Origin: Chara braunii
Taxonomy: Eukaryota > Streptophyta > Charophyceae > Charales > Characeae
Direction of reading: 5' to 3'
Length of the DNA: 53,333 nucleotides
Assembly: GCA_003427395.1 (NCBI GenBank)
Contig: BFEA01000644.1
Coordinates: 467,001 to 520,333 of the forward strand
Shown: positions 1-9,789 of the stretch, in pieces
Position numbering within the stretch: the stretch's first letter is position 1
Layout of the letters: every line of letters starts with the position of its first letter
The notes under the pieces: generated by a model
Database searches by the model: none
Told to the model about the DNA's origin: nothing
Seen by the model: the letters and a program-made list of their open reading frames with translations, nothing else
Program-made: the position numbers and the translations under genes

Positions 1-543
1 CCCCGGACGCCATTATTTTTACTTAGTCCCACGTGGCCCCGGGTGCCTTTCCCCGAGGTGTCCCATGCCCTTTGGGCGTCTTGTCGCCCCATAGCGACCC
101 CTCTCCTTAGTCTTTCCTCGCGCCTTGTGCATGCCGATCTCTTTGGTCGTGGGCCTCCGCTCCGAGGCTCCCGTGGGTGGCCCCCACGTTGGCCCCTCAT
201 TTCCTGGCTTCCCCCGGCTTCTGACTGCCCATCCCTCGACTTCCTCATTCCCTTATTGCTGTCGCGCTGCAATTGCTAGTTCAAAGGGCCCTTTGGCCTT
301 AGTCTTATTGCATTCCGATGGCCCTCTCGGCCTCCTGCTATGTTCTATGTGCCCCTGTTCTTGCGCTCGCTCGCTTGCTGCCGCTTAGTTCTTTCCCCCT
401 GTGATTCTCGCCCCAGGGCATTACTCTCTCCTGCGGCCTACTCCTTTATCTCGTCTCACTTCGGATTTCTCTGTTGTGCACAGTTCATCCATATTCGGTC
501 TCTCGGGTGATGGGAAGTTATTCGGGACTCACCAGTCCCGATA
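1..543. other. Unassigned sequence, no gene recognised
   Basis: Pyrimidine-rich sequence with overlapping short open frames rich in Pro, Ser, Arg and Leu. None shows a domain, codon pattern or neighbour that supports a gene. The segment ends where dispersed repeat X begins. I see no promoter, RNA gene or repeat with a second copy in this window. Confidence 0.5.
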
Positions 544-1304
544 ACGGCCAAAGTGCCGTGTCATTCTAAAAGGATGGACGGTCAGGGGCTTGAGGGCAAA
601 TCCACGACCAAAGGAGTGGATTGTCGGGCCTACTAGAACAACCCCAGCCGGGTGGATGGCGGGGCGACTGCCTTTGGAAGGGATAGGCGAACTACACTTG
701 CCTAGGCCAAGGAGTAGGCGGACTGCACCTCCCTAGACCAGGGAGTGGGCGGCCTACTGGGTTGCAACCCTTCAAATAGAAGGGTGGCAGGTACAGCTCC
801 CGTGGAGCTAGCCCAGTAGATACCGCATTCAACTTTCACCCAGCAGATGCTGGGATCGAGCCAGGCGATACGCTGCACGGGCTAGCTCCTTTTTGGAGCT
901 GCTCACCAGCTAGGCGCTGCCATTTTCGGCCGCGAGATCTTCAGATCCGCACGGCCAAAAACGGCCGCGCGAATAGAGCATGACCACTGTGCGAAGGATG
1001 ACACGCATAAAATTGAGAAATGACCCATATTTTTCGATCCCCCGTTGGGATCGAACTTGGGTCCGCTCATCGCAAAGGGGAGGGGAGGCGCCAACAAGGC
1101 ACGTCATGAGCAACGACATTTTACCTATTAAAAAAAAAAAAAACAAAAAAAAAAACGAATGAATCTTTGGCCCAAACACGGGTATATGCGTCGTCAGCCA
1201 GGGTAGTGGCTGCGCCCGTTGGAAAGGGCATGACGGTGCTAGACTGTTTCGTCGGACCTTCACCGACTCATCAGGAGGTTGCACCCCGGCAGTCTACATC
1301 AGTG
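544..1304 (-). repeat. Dispersed repeat X, copy 1 (SINE-like)
   Basis: This block is repeated at 7765-8576 in the same orientation with a few per cent mismatches. Shared landmarks are the start ACGGCCAAAGTGCCGTGTCA, a GATCGAAC motif, an internal A-rich tract and the end CGGCAGTCTACATCAGTG. Copy 2 carries an extra tandem unit of about 30 bp (CTAGACCAGCGAGTAGGCGG). On the minus strand it contains tRNA-like internal promoter boxes, so a pol III-transcribed SINE-like origin is plausible. There are also short palindromes such as GAGATCTTCAGATC near 929. No coding capacity is credible. Whether the 544-1304 limits are true element ends is not known; they are the limits of visible similarity. Confidence 0.75.
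1048..1101 (-). promoter_or_regulatory. tRNA-like A box and B box in repeat X copy 1
   Basis: Read on the minus strand, TGCCTTGTTGGC (1101-1090) resembles an A box. GTTCGATCC (1056-1048) fits the B-box consensus GWTCRANNC. The two are about 33 bp apart, the usual tRNA spacing. The arms flanking the B box do not form a proper T-stem, so this is not a tRNA gene. A degenerate tRNA-derived promoter is the best reading. Confidence 0.5.
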
Positions 1305-1329
1305 TGTGTGTGTGTGAGAGAGAGAGAGA
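1301..1329. repeat. (GT)n(GA)n microsatellite
   Basis: A short GT run passes directly into a GA run, exactly where repeat X copy 1 ends and loses similarity with copy 2. Confidence 0.9.
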
Positions 1330-1539
1330 AGGGGGCCACCTACTTACCTACGGTTGACCCCATTCTACTCCCCATGACAGGATGAGCAAAACCGAATGAA
1401 TCCTCCGCTAGAACACGGAAATATACACTGTCACCTTTTTGCTGCCCCCTCACTAGTTTCCACGAGTCAGCCCAAGATGACGAACGGGATGCCAACGGGA
1501 AAAAAAAAGAAAAAAAGTTATGTTACCAGTTGTCCGATG

Positions 1540-1591
1540 GCAGGACGTCCTGGGCGGACAGTCAGGGGGGTCCCGGACGTCCGGGCCCGGT
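1540..1591. repeat. GC-rich palindromic motif, copy 1
   Basis: Contains the perfect 14-bp palindrome CCCGGACGTCCGGG (1572-1585) preceded by GGACAGTCAGGGGGGT. A related block lies at 1797-1886. It sits in AT-rich surroundings next to A-rich runs. No function can be assigned. Confidence 0.6.
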
Positions 1592-1796
1592 GAACTCCAT
1601 TTTTAGCAATTAAATGCGCGATAAATATTTAAAAAAATTGGGGGTGCCTTTAATTTTATTTTTTATTTTTAAAATTGACAACGAATTTCGATATCATCCC
1701 AAGGCAAAAGTTGTTCAGTTTATGTTTTTGCATAACATAGTTTTTTTTTCAGATCTTCTGGAGGAACTTTTTTTTTTTTTTTTTTGCCCGTTCGGG

Positions 1797-1886
1797 CTCG
1801 GACAGTCTGCCAAGGGAGGATGTCCGACCGGTTGTCCGAGCGGACAGCCCCGGACGATCAGGGGGGTCCCGGACGTCCGATCAGGA
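1797..1886. repeat. GC-rich palindromic motif, copy 2
   Basis: Shares CAGGGGGGTCCCGGACGTCC with 1540-1591 and holds the palindrome CGGACGTCCG (1870-1879). Several GTCCG/CGGAC words alternate in both orientations, so the segment could fold on itself. It lies between a poly-T run and repeat Y copy 1. Confidence 0.55.
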
Positions 1887-1900
1887 AGCCTAGAAAAAAA

Positions 1901-2126
1901 GAACGAAACAAAGCGAAAACGAGGCAACAGCCTTGTGGGAACAAAAGGCAGAAGAACAGTCTTTTCAGGCTGTGTGGGAGCATGTTTAGCTCCTCACTCA
2001 GAAGGCACGAATACTCGGGACCGCGAGATCTTGAATCTCGCGGCTCACGACACACGCGTCGAGGAGGAACTGTGGGAGTTGAGTGGAGAGTGAGAGAGAG
2101 AGAAATGGGAGGATGGGAGAGAGGAC
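1901..2126 (-). repeat. Dispersed repeat Y, copy 1 (tRNA-T-arm-like hairpin)
   Basis: Reverse complement of 21857-22077, about 225 bp, matching through most of its length with small indels. The centre (2021-2043) is a perfect hairpin: 8-bp stem CCGCGAGA/TCTCGCGG. Read on the minus strand, its 7-nt loop is TTCAAGA, the size and sequence class of a tRNA T-arm. An A-rich run flanks one end and a GA-rich run the other. No open frame is shared by the two copies, so it is taken as a non-coding mobile repeat, possibly SINE-derived. Confidence 0.7.
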
Positions 2127-3250
2127 TTGTGTGAACCCACACTTTGCTTGACCCTGTTTGTTTTGAGCGTTCAAAAGAAAAGGTTGAGTAAAGCGTGTGT
2201 GGTCATGCATGTGAAAAGTGGGATCTGACGGAAGTATGGGTTGCTGGATTTTCTGGGTCTGTGGTTGTTTGTGTGTGTGCAGGTACGTAGAAGGATGCCT
2301 ACAAAGGAGTTTGATTTATGCCTATTTGGGACAGATAAAAATGATTGTCTTCCTTCTACTTACTACCTGCCTGTTTGTAACAAAAAAACTTGTCATTTTG
2401 AAAATGGTTAATCCAGTGAGTGTCGTAAAAATAATTTTAAATAAAGAAGACGAAGTTAAATTGATCTAGCTTTTTCCTGAGCTCTATCTATTCTATCTCG
2501 AATGACCTTATCCATATGTACCTGTCTAAACGATTCTCATTCTGTACCTTTCCTGAATTGTTTTCGTCTAAGTTACCCTGGAAGTAGGAGAAATGAAAAA
2601 TCTATGAAAGTTACTTACAGTGGACACATCTTCTATCTCTAGGAAGCATCTGGGGCGGGGTTTCGTTGCTTCATGAGCCGATCCTGTTATCGACCCAGAG
2701 TGGACCGTTCTACGGGGGGGTACTTCGTCGATTCGTTGGAGACGACCCGACTTCTGAGATCCAAGTTGTGTGCTCGGGTGAGGAGTACCTCAGACCACTT
2801 CCTAGAGGGAGAGGCATGCAACACTTCAAGCAATGCACCTGATGAAGAACCATCCGCAAAGCAGCCTGTCATCCAAAAATATTGGGAACCTATGAAGACG
2901 AATGTGTCTGTGCCAAATCTTAGGTCGGCGGTAGGATGAAATGAATAACTTTGGCAGTGCGTCTCATCAAGTCAAAACTAATGCAACCGATTACCTTGTC
3001 GGTTGGATCAATGTTATTATCAGTAGCCAACTCCTTGTTGGCGGTTGTATCATTGTTTTGTGGAGTTCGACCCGGGGTGGTCGGACTTCATTTTAATATC
3101 GTGTTATTGGACGTATCAAATGATGATTTGGACTCTCCCAGTTATCATTTCAGTTTGGATATGTATTCTTGTCGACTACAGTCAACCCTTTTTGATGTAA
3201 CTATGAGTGGTTGTTGTAGCTTTCTTTTGATAGATGTAAAAAGGGACTAG
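2127..3250. other. Unassigned sequence before the tRNA-Asp-primed LTR
   Basis: No gene recognised. A plus-strand frame at 2673-2939 (88 aa) and one at 2951-3250 (99 aa) match nothing I know. They could be the 3' internal part of an older element, because a G-rich, PPT-like tract (GATTGAGTTGGGGG) follows at 3252-3265. This stretch is not assigned to any family. Confidence 0.4.
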
Positions 3251-3265
3251 GATTGAGTTGGGGGT

Positions 3266-3747
3266 TTTCACGCTTGGTTGAGACCGTCCTTGTCGACCGG
3301 CGTACGCTTCTTGCTTAGGCGATCAGCGCCCTAAGGAACGGACGACGTCCAGGTTCAATAGGCGTTTTAACCGCGTGTACCTATACTACATCGAACGAGC
3401 AAATGCCCTCGGCTGACCTGCCACTGCAACTGCATGTAAAAACTTTCGCGCGTGGGTTAGTAGCTCGGTCGGGATACGCCTGTAAGGGTGGTGACCGCCC
3501 CTTAGGGAAGCAAGTTGTGCCCCGTGGGAACTTATCCTGTGGTAGGGGACCACGGGATGTACAACTCGCGCACCCGGCTAGAGTAGCGGAGGGACAACGC
3601 AACCACGACCGTCTCTGCGGTTCGCGGTGTTAATTATGCGTCGTCCCCAAGTTATCTCTTGGTTATGTTTTGTTTAAACTCCTGCGTGACACAACCGGGA
3701 GGGCTCCCGCTTTTCGCGAGAAAAGGCGGGGGCCGATGCGCTCGACA
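3266..3747 (+). mobile_element. Probable LTR of a tRNA-Asp-primed Gypsy element (3' end defined)
   Basis: The right edge is set by a terminal ACA (3745-3747) followed two bases later by a primer binding site matching tRNA-Asp. tRNA-Asp priming is typical of the plant Tat/Athila group of Ty3/Gypsy. The left edge is uncertain: a G-rich, PPT-like tract ends at about 3265, which would make a short LTR of about 480 bp, but no TG start is obvious there. If that tract is a real PPT, this LTR lies between two internal regions. Confidence 0.5.
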
Positions 3748-3749
3748 GG

Positions 3750-3767
3750 TGGCGCCGTTGCCAGGGA
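3750..3767 (+). promoter_or_regulatory. Primer binding site, tRNA-Asp type
   Basis: TGGCGCCGTTGCCAGGGA is complementary to the 3' end of plant tRNA-Asp apart from one base (known plant elements carry CCGGGG where CCAGGG is seen). It starts two bases after the LTR end. Confidence 0.75.
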
Positions 3768-3954
3768 TTACGACAAACTACCGTTGTCCCTGGTGGAACG
3801 ACACTCGGGTAATGTAATTTTGATCAATAAACATTTAAGTAAATAATTTTGAATTATTTTATTATTTTCAAATGGTACAGGGATTGTACATGTATATATG
3901 TGTATATTACTAGATATGAGTATAATTTTTCTATTAATTTATCTAGTTATTTGA

Positions 3955-5066
3955 TTATTGCAAGGAACATGAATGTGGACGAAGCACAGTAATCCAAATC
4001 GCAAAATCACACTGAAGTCCAAGTAGTCAACGCAAGAGCAGATAGCACAATGGAACCAAGTAACCATCCATTTGAGAACGATACAGAAGAATCGTGAGTC
4101 AATGTCCAAGCCCAATCGGGCAACACCAACAGCATAACCCAATGTAGCTCTCTCTCTTGAATGGCGCCAGGCGCCCTATCTACTCTACAGCCTCATCCTA
4201 CAACTACAGCATGAAAGCAACCGGACAACTTGACGACCAACGAGTGATGATGTCAACACCAATGCCGACCTCCCTCTCCACCAGGTACGTCTCTCTCTTC
4301 ACCCTCACTCTCCTTTGTTACCCACACAGCGCCCTTCACCTCCGAAGAACCACCTTCGCCCTTCCTCCTCTGCGCCCACAGGCAGCCCGGCTATGGCCGC
4401 CAGCGCCCAGCGCCCAGGCAACGCTCTACCGCCTAGCGCTCGCTTGCCTCCCTCAGCCTAGCGCAGCGCAGCAGCTCGCAAATGCGCAGCATGGCGGCAT
4501 TGCCGACAATGGCCAAGATCCCTTCCCACTCGCACTCTTTGCCTATATGCCTCGCTGCGTGTGGGCGGCCTGCCTTGAGCCTGTGCCCCGGTCCCAGTAC
4601 CTGCGCCCAGGCCCAACCCAGATGTGGCCCGGGCAGTACAGTTACGCCCCTTATGCCAGGGTCGTCGTCCAGATGCAGACCCTGTCCGGTTTCCCATTGG
4701 TCTGCTCAGCCTCTACGACGGCAATGCTGCTTTCCGATTGGCCGACATCAAATGTGTGATGTGTCGGCCTCCCCTGGCCTGTGCCCAGGGCTCAACCAAC
4801 TGAGGCCCTGGGCTCAACTGCTTCTCGCAGGAGTCTGGGATCCACGATGCACTCCAACCAACTGGCGTGCTGCAATTGTCTGATACCCACTTTACAAAAA
4901 TGTTGAAAGAAAGGCCTGTTCGTGGATATTCTGACCAGCCTTCACTTAGGGCGGTCACAGGTCTGGCCCGCCTTCACTTAGGGCGGGCACGAGGCTTGCT
5001 GGGGGCCTATGCCCAGAACATATGCATGTAGGCAAGGCCCCTTTGAGGGCTCAATCCTCACATTAT
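3955..5066 (-). mobile_element. Solo LTR of family D with target site duplication
   Basis: A 1104-bp LTR (3959-5062) starts TGCAAGGAACATG and ends ATCCTCACA on the plus strand. It is flanked on both sides by TTAT (3955-3958, 5063-5066). Its sense is minus: the reverse complement matches the 3' LTR of the family D element at 37037-37919, including TGTGAGG at the LTR start, two CCGCCCTAAGTGAAGG words (4939-4954, 4971-4986) and one GCCATAGC (4390-4397). No internal region remains, so it is most likely a recombinational solo LTR. It lies between the tRNA-Asp PBS and the gag remnant at 5.17 kb and therefore postdates that element. Open frames inside it (for example 4157-4759) are chance frames in LTR sequence. 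Confidence 0.8.
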
Positions 5067-5171
5067 GTAGATCTTATGAAATATTAAAATTATGGGTTTT
5101 TACGAGACTTTGATTTAAAAAAGTTATATTCAATTATTAATAAAATTTTGTGTCCCTTGCAGGCTAAAACG

Positions 5172-5954
5172 ATGACGAAGGGAACGTTCGACTGTATGTG
5201 TCCTCATTTCAAAGGTATCAAGGTTGCCGAGTTCTTACAGACTTTTCACAACTTGGCATCATTGATGCTTTGGGAGGAACATCACAAGTTTCTTTTTATT
5301 CTGAACTTTGTCAGCGAAGAGTTAAAATTTGACATCGGACTTCTTTCACGGGCTTCTGGAACTTGGGCTGAATTTGAAAGGTTAATGATCGCCAAGTTTA
5401 CCGAGTCACCTAAAGAGGGGAATGATAAGGGAAAAAGGAAGCTAGTGCAAATAGGTGGCGAGGAGCAGTCCGATCAGTTGGAACGACCTTGTAAGTTCGC
5501 TAAGGCTGCGAGGGTTGCACGTAACTTAGCTGAAGGGGGTTAAGGGACTTGTCGGAAGGAGAAATGAGATAGGTTTATTGAATCATTGAAGGATGTTCAG
5601 ATAGAGTCTCGGAAAAACATTTTGACCCCTTCGAATGCAAGTTTAAAGACACAGGAGTAAGGCGAATGTTCCAATCAGAGGGCTAACATCAAGAAAATCA
5701 CAGGGCATTACAAACCCCTAAGGTGCACATATTGTGGTGTGTGGGGTCATAGGATGCGATTTTGCAGGCGCCTTGACCATGATATTGAAAAATGGATTGT
5801 GAATAGACGTAAGGATAGAGTCTGTATAGATTGGAATAATGTACCCGTCTTCCCAGCTAAGAAGGAAGACAAATTTATTAAGGATGTGCTTATCGATCTC
5901 ATGTGGGAGAAATTGAGGAGTTCGAATAGTATTGGCTCCGTTATTTTATTTTGA
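5172..5954 (+). pseudogene. gag: Gag remnant with CCHC zinc knuckle
   Basis: A broken gag gene of a Gypsy-type element, probably belonging to the tRNA-Asp-primed LTR upstream. 5172-5543 reads as a capsid-like helical segment (FKGIKVAEFLQTFHNLASL, then ELKFDIGLLSRASGTWAEFE). It ends at a TAA (5541-5543). A second frame reads CTYCGVWGHRMRFC, an intact CX2CX4HX4C nucleocapsid knuckle, ahead of the open frame 5739-5954. About 150 bp between the two holds stops in all frames I followed. The sequence CCTTGCAG just before the first ATG looks like a splice acceptor, but no donor was identified. No protease, RT or integrase follows in recognisable form. Confidence 0.65.
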
Positions 5955-7121
5955 GGCATTAGATTTCATGATCTACGTTCATGTTTTTTTTAGGGTTCAG
6001 TCTTTTGTTATTATTCGTTCAATCATGAGTCATTATCAATCTATTGTTGACTTTATGTGATATTTTACAAAGCGGTTTTCCTAAGTTTATTTCTTTGCGT
6101 GATATGGATGAACCCTCGTTGTGATTGGGGGATGATGAACCAGGAATCCTTATGAAATCCATGTGAAGGCGTTCGTTGTGAATTGTTATATTGATGTCGG
6201 TTGGTTTTGAATATAATGTGTGACCTGTTGTGTCATAAATGAGATGATCATGCGCGTGTTATCATGTCACGATAAATTTATGATGAATTTGTGAGCTTTG
6301 TAGGTGGTAGTGAGGCCTGCGTCGAAGCTATGCTCCTGGTCCATAGTGGGATGTTGTCTTCTGAATCCTGAGTGGTTTAAGGAAGGAAGACTGCACGATC
6401 ACTGAAAGGGAGGAAGGTGTTGAAATCTTGTTAGAATGCTACATGTAGGGTAGGCGACTATTGTTTGGAGTGGGGGGAGGAGTGGCTACCTAACCACGTG
6501 TCACGCATGGTCATTGTACCTCTGTGATCAGGGTCTAGCCAGCCTTGGTCATGTGAGGTGGGGCTGTTCTATTCTACATGCAGAGGACTAATGAGATCAA
6601 AAACACTGAAATTGGAGGGAACGTGGTGAGGCTCGAGTCTAAAGCGGGGTTTGATGTCGAGATGTTATCCCAAATGGATTACACCACTCCTCGACGCATA
6701 TCACAAGGAGTTCAGAAGTAACGGACATGGTAACTTATGTGGATTGGGGTGAGTTTCAAGCTTGGACGGGGGCACTTTAGATGAATGGTTTCTCTCTAAA
6801 CGGTTCATTAAGACTTCGTCTGAACAACTTCCAGGAGGTTGATGCGCTTGAGAGGCCTGTCAGGGGTTATGCCCGGCTCACTTGAGTTCTACTCAGGTGC
6901 AACAAAGCTATCAACCGAATGAATTTCATCTTGGATCTAGCCGGAGGGCTTTCGGTACCATTCACAGAGACAAAAAATTTTGAGTGGCCTCCAGTGGGAT
7001 GATGCTGGGATCATTCTGAAAAAGTTCCTCTAAATTGAAGGCTTCCAGGGGCTAGACCTGGGTCCAAGTTTGGATAAGGCTTGCCAAAGGCAAATCTGGT
7101 ATCATTCCATCCACTTATTAG
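5955..7121. other. Unassigned, possibly decayed internal region
   Basis: More than 1 kb downstream of the gag remnant without a sustained open frame. No RT, RNase H or integrase motif could be read in any frame. It may be a heavily decayed pol or an unrelated non-coding insert. Confidence 0.35.
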
Positions 7122-7244
7122 TTGTATTGAGTTAAGGTTTCTGGAGGCTAAATCCAGTTTTGTTGTATTGAGTTAATGCTTCTGGAGGCTAAATCCAGTT
7201 TTGTTGTATTAAGTTAAGGCTTCTGGAGGCTAAATCCTATTTTG
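7122..7244. repeat. Tandem repeat, 41 bp x 3
   Basis: Three adjacent 41-bp units start TTGTATTGAGTTAA and end GGCTAAATCCAGTTTTG, at about 7122, 7163 and 7204. The last unit is diverged at its 3' end. Confidence 0.85.
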
Positions 7245-7764
7245 TTGTTATTTGTTGAATATTGGTGGAAAAGTTTTAGCTTAATTTCGGACGATCGTTG
7301 GAATTGTTGTGTATTGTGATTGTTGCTTTCACATGAAACTTTCATAGGAATCCTGACCTTTTAAATGAATGATGAATGACGTGGAAGTCATTCAATGGGG
7401 TCTGGGAATGTTGTTGGAACAGAAACCCTTACAAGGGTATCTGCTCGGGTTTTTCAATGTCGGATGTTGTCCGACTTTTTTCGTTAAATTGAGGAACTTG
7501 ATGAGACTGATGTCAGCCATAAGTTTATTTAGACGCCTACGACGGAGAAACTTAATATTTTTTTACCTTAGTGCGGACATATGCGGCGTCCGGAAATAAT
7601 GGCGGTAGTCGCCAGTTTCTAGCAGGGCCGCAGAGAGGAACGACTGTGGAAATGCTAAGACTAGACCTATTCTACCTAAAATAATGACGAGAGGCCACAC
7701 ACTTCAAGGCTAGAAAGACCGAAAGATTAGCCGCAGGGGTGCAGCGACGGATAGAAGGGCTAAC

Positions 7765-8576
7765 ACGGCCAAAGTGCCGTGTCATTCTAAAAGGATGGAC
7801 GGTCAGGGGTCCGAGGGTAAATCCCCGACCAAAGGAGTGGATTGTCGGGCCTACTAGACCAAGCCCAGCCAGGTGGATGGCGACCTGATTGCCTTTGGAA
7901 GGGATAGGCAGACTACAACTGCCTAGGCCAAGGAGTAGGCGGACTGCACCTGCCTAGACCAGCGAGTAGGCGGACTGCACCTGCCTAGACCAGCGAGTAG
8001 GCGGCCTACTGGGTTGCAACCCTTCAAATAGAAGGGTGGCAGGTACAGCTCCCGTGATAGGAGCTAGCCCAGTAGGTACCGCATTCAACTTTCACCCAAC
8101 AGATGTTGGGATCGAGTCAGGCGATACGCTGCATGGGCTAGCTCCTTTTTGGAGCTGCTCACCAGCTAGGCGCTGCCATTTTCGGTCGCGAGATCTTCAG
8201 ATCTCACCACCAAAAACGGCCTCGTGAATACAGCATGACCACTGCGCAAAGGATGACACGCATAAAATCGAGAAACGACCTATATTTTTCGATCCCCCGT
8301 TGGGATCGAACTTGGGTCCGCTCATCGCAAAGGGGAGGGGAGGCGCCAACAAGGCACGTCACGAGCAAACGTGGTCGTTGGCCTATGCCAACGACACTTT
8401 ACAGAAAAAAAAAAAAAAAAAAAAAAACGAATGAATCTTTGGCCCAAACACGGTCATATGCGCCGTCAACCAGGGCAGTGGTTGCGCCCGTTGGAACGGG
8501 CATGACGGTGCTAGACTGTTTCATCGGAACTTCACCGACTCATCAGGAGGTTGCACCCCGGCAGTCTACATCAGTG
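7765..8576 (-). repeat. Dispersed repeat X, copy 2
   Basis: Same-orientation copy of 544-1304, with an extra tandem unit near 7945-8005 and a longer poly-A run (about 8405-8427). It retains the minus-strand A box (8356-8345) and B box GTTCGATCC (8311-8303) at the same spacing. It ends 26 bp before the family A LTR. The two copies retain similar box sequences, which fits descent from a pol III-competent source. Confidence 0.75.
8303..8356 (-). promoter_or_regulatory. tRNA-like A box and B box in repeat X copy 2
   Basis: TGCCTTGTTGGC and GTTCGATCC on the minus strand, both unchanged from copy 1, with the same spacing of about 33 bp. Confidence 0.5.
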
Positions 8577-8602
8577 CAATGACTTGCTGGTTCCTGGTTG
8601 CC

Positions 8603-9774
8603 TGTAGCCTCTCTCTGACGAGGTTGTACCATAGGTAGGGACAAATTCATAATTTTGTTTGACTGAGGGCTAACCGAGAGACCTACCTGTAAGGAAAATT
8701 CGTGAGGGACATATTTGTAAATATAGGAAATATGGGCCCAGTACTAACTCGAATTGCCTACAGCTACCCTAACTGCGAAGTAGACCCGGGCTACCCCTAG
8801 GACAGACAGGCCCTATGGGCCTACGCTAATAGACGGTCCTATAGCCTATAGCCGGGTAGGGAGAGGCCCTGGAGGCCGATACAGAAATGGTACTGGTCTC
8901 TCAGTCAGTCCGGTCTAGGCTAGAAGTAGAGTATAGATAGGATGGGGATATCGGTCCTTGGCTTTTAGTAGTTGACACTTCGTGGTGGAAGTTGCTGCGC
9001 ACACGGTATCAGGTCGTGGTTGCTGATTCCGGTGGTGGAGACGACGGACATAGCCAGACCTTCGGAGTGCTGACCAGACTGGGGTCAACGCTGTCCACTC
9101 TGACTCTCTAGGAGTCAAAGCGGTCTGGGCTATGAGAGGTCTGATGCATTGGAGCACATGGTGCACTGCTAACCCTCCTCAGGAGTAGGGTCCCAGTGGC
9201 GATGCGGCCATAGCTGCGTCTTCTCAGAGGATATCATCGTTTGGACTTCATCTTCATCAGGGACGGTTGGCGCTGAGCTTCTTCTTCATCATCTGGGTGG
9301 CGATTGGCTTTGGGAGCCTGTTTCACTTTAGCGCAGGCCACAGGGTTGGATGTCAGGGTGGCGCTGGGTGTTACCTGGGGATTCGGTGCTATTTTTAGCT
9401 GTTCCGGGTGGTGGGGTTGAGGCGCTACCCCTCTGAGGGTAGCACAACAGGGTTCTGAGGTTCTTCAGTGAAAACGATGCTTTGAGTTTAATAAACAGTT
9501 GTAATACTGTGTTTGAGTTGTCATCTCTTCATTGATTTCTGGCTGTGATCACTCGGTTGTCTTCTATGAATGATTGTTGGGATTTTTGTGGAGAGAATTC
9601 ACTGAATGGTGTATTCTGTCACTTTGCTTCTCCGAGTCTTCCGCCGTGTTTTCTTTTCTGGGCGGTGTGACCCTCCACTACCTCTCCCCTTCCTTCTGTG
9701 CATGTATGGGCGTGTACGGGAGTTCCTGTGAGTGAGTGTTGATAAAATTTCAACAGACAATCATGTTCATAACA
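8603..9774 (+). mobile_element. LTR of family A (5' LTR of plus-strand element)
   Basis: About 1.17 kb, matching the reverse complement of 22321-23505 over nearly its whole length. The right end CATAACA (to 9774) is followed two bases later by a tRNA-Met primer binding site. The left end is placed at TG 8603 because similarity with the other copy starts there; this edge is tentative. It holds one GCCATAGC octamer at 9207-9214 in sense orientation. The LTR should carry the pol II promoter and polyadenylation signals (known for the class), but I cannot point to a TATA box with confidence. Confidence 0.75.
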
Positions 9775-9776
9775 AT

Positions 9777-9788
9777 TGGTATCGGAGC
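9777..9788 (+). promoter_or_regulatory. Primer binding site, initiator tRNA-Met type
   Basis: TGGTATCGGAGC differs by one base from the canonical TGGTATCAGAGC complementary to initiator tRNA-Met. It follows the LTR end after two bases. Confidence 0.8.
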
Positions 9789-9789
9789 A

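Noticed and set aside
43-388. Overlapping open frames of 78 and 87 aa at the left end
   Set aside because: Low-complexity Pro/Ser/Leu composition, no domain, no second copy; expected by chance in pyrimidine-rich sequence.
1048-1101. Complete tRNA gene in repeat X
   Set aside because: A and B boxes are present but acceptor, anticodon and T stems do not pair.
3250-3747. rRNA-like sequence suggested by its composition at 3.3-3.7 kb
   Set aside because: No recognisable conserved rRNA core, and the tRNA-Asp PBS at its end explains it better as an LTR.
4157-4958. 200-aa and 133-aa frames near 4.2-4.9 kb and an opposing 81-aa frame
   Set aside because: All lie inside the solo family D LTR; similar frames in the D LTR at 37.2-37.9 kb are not preserved.
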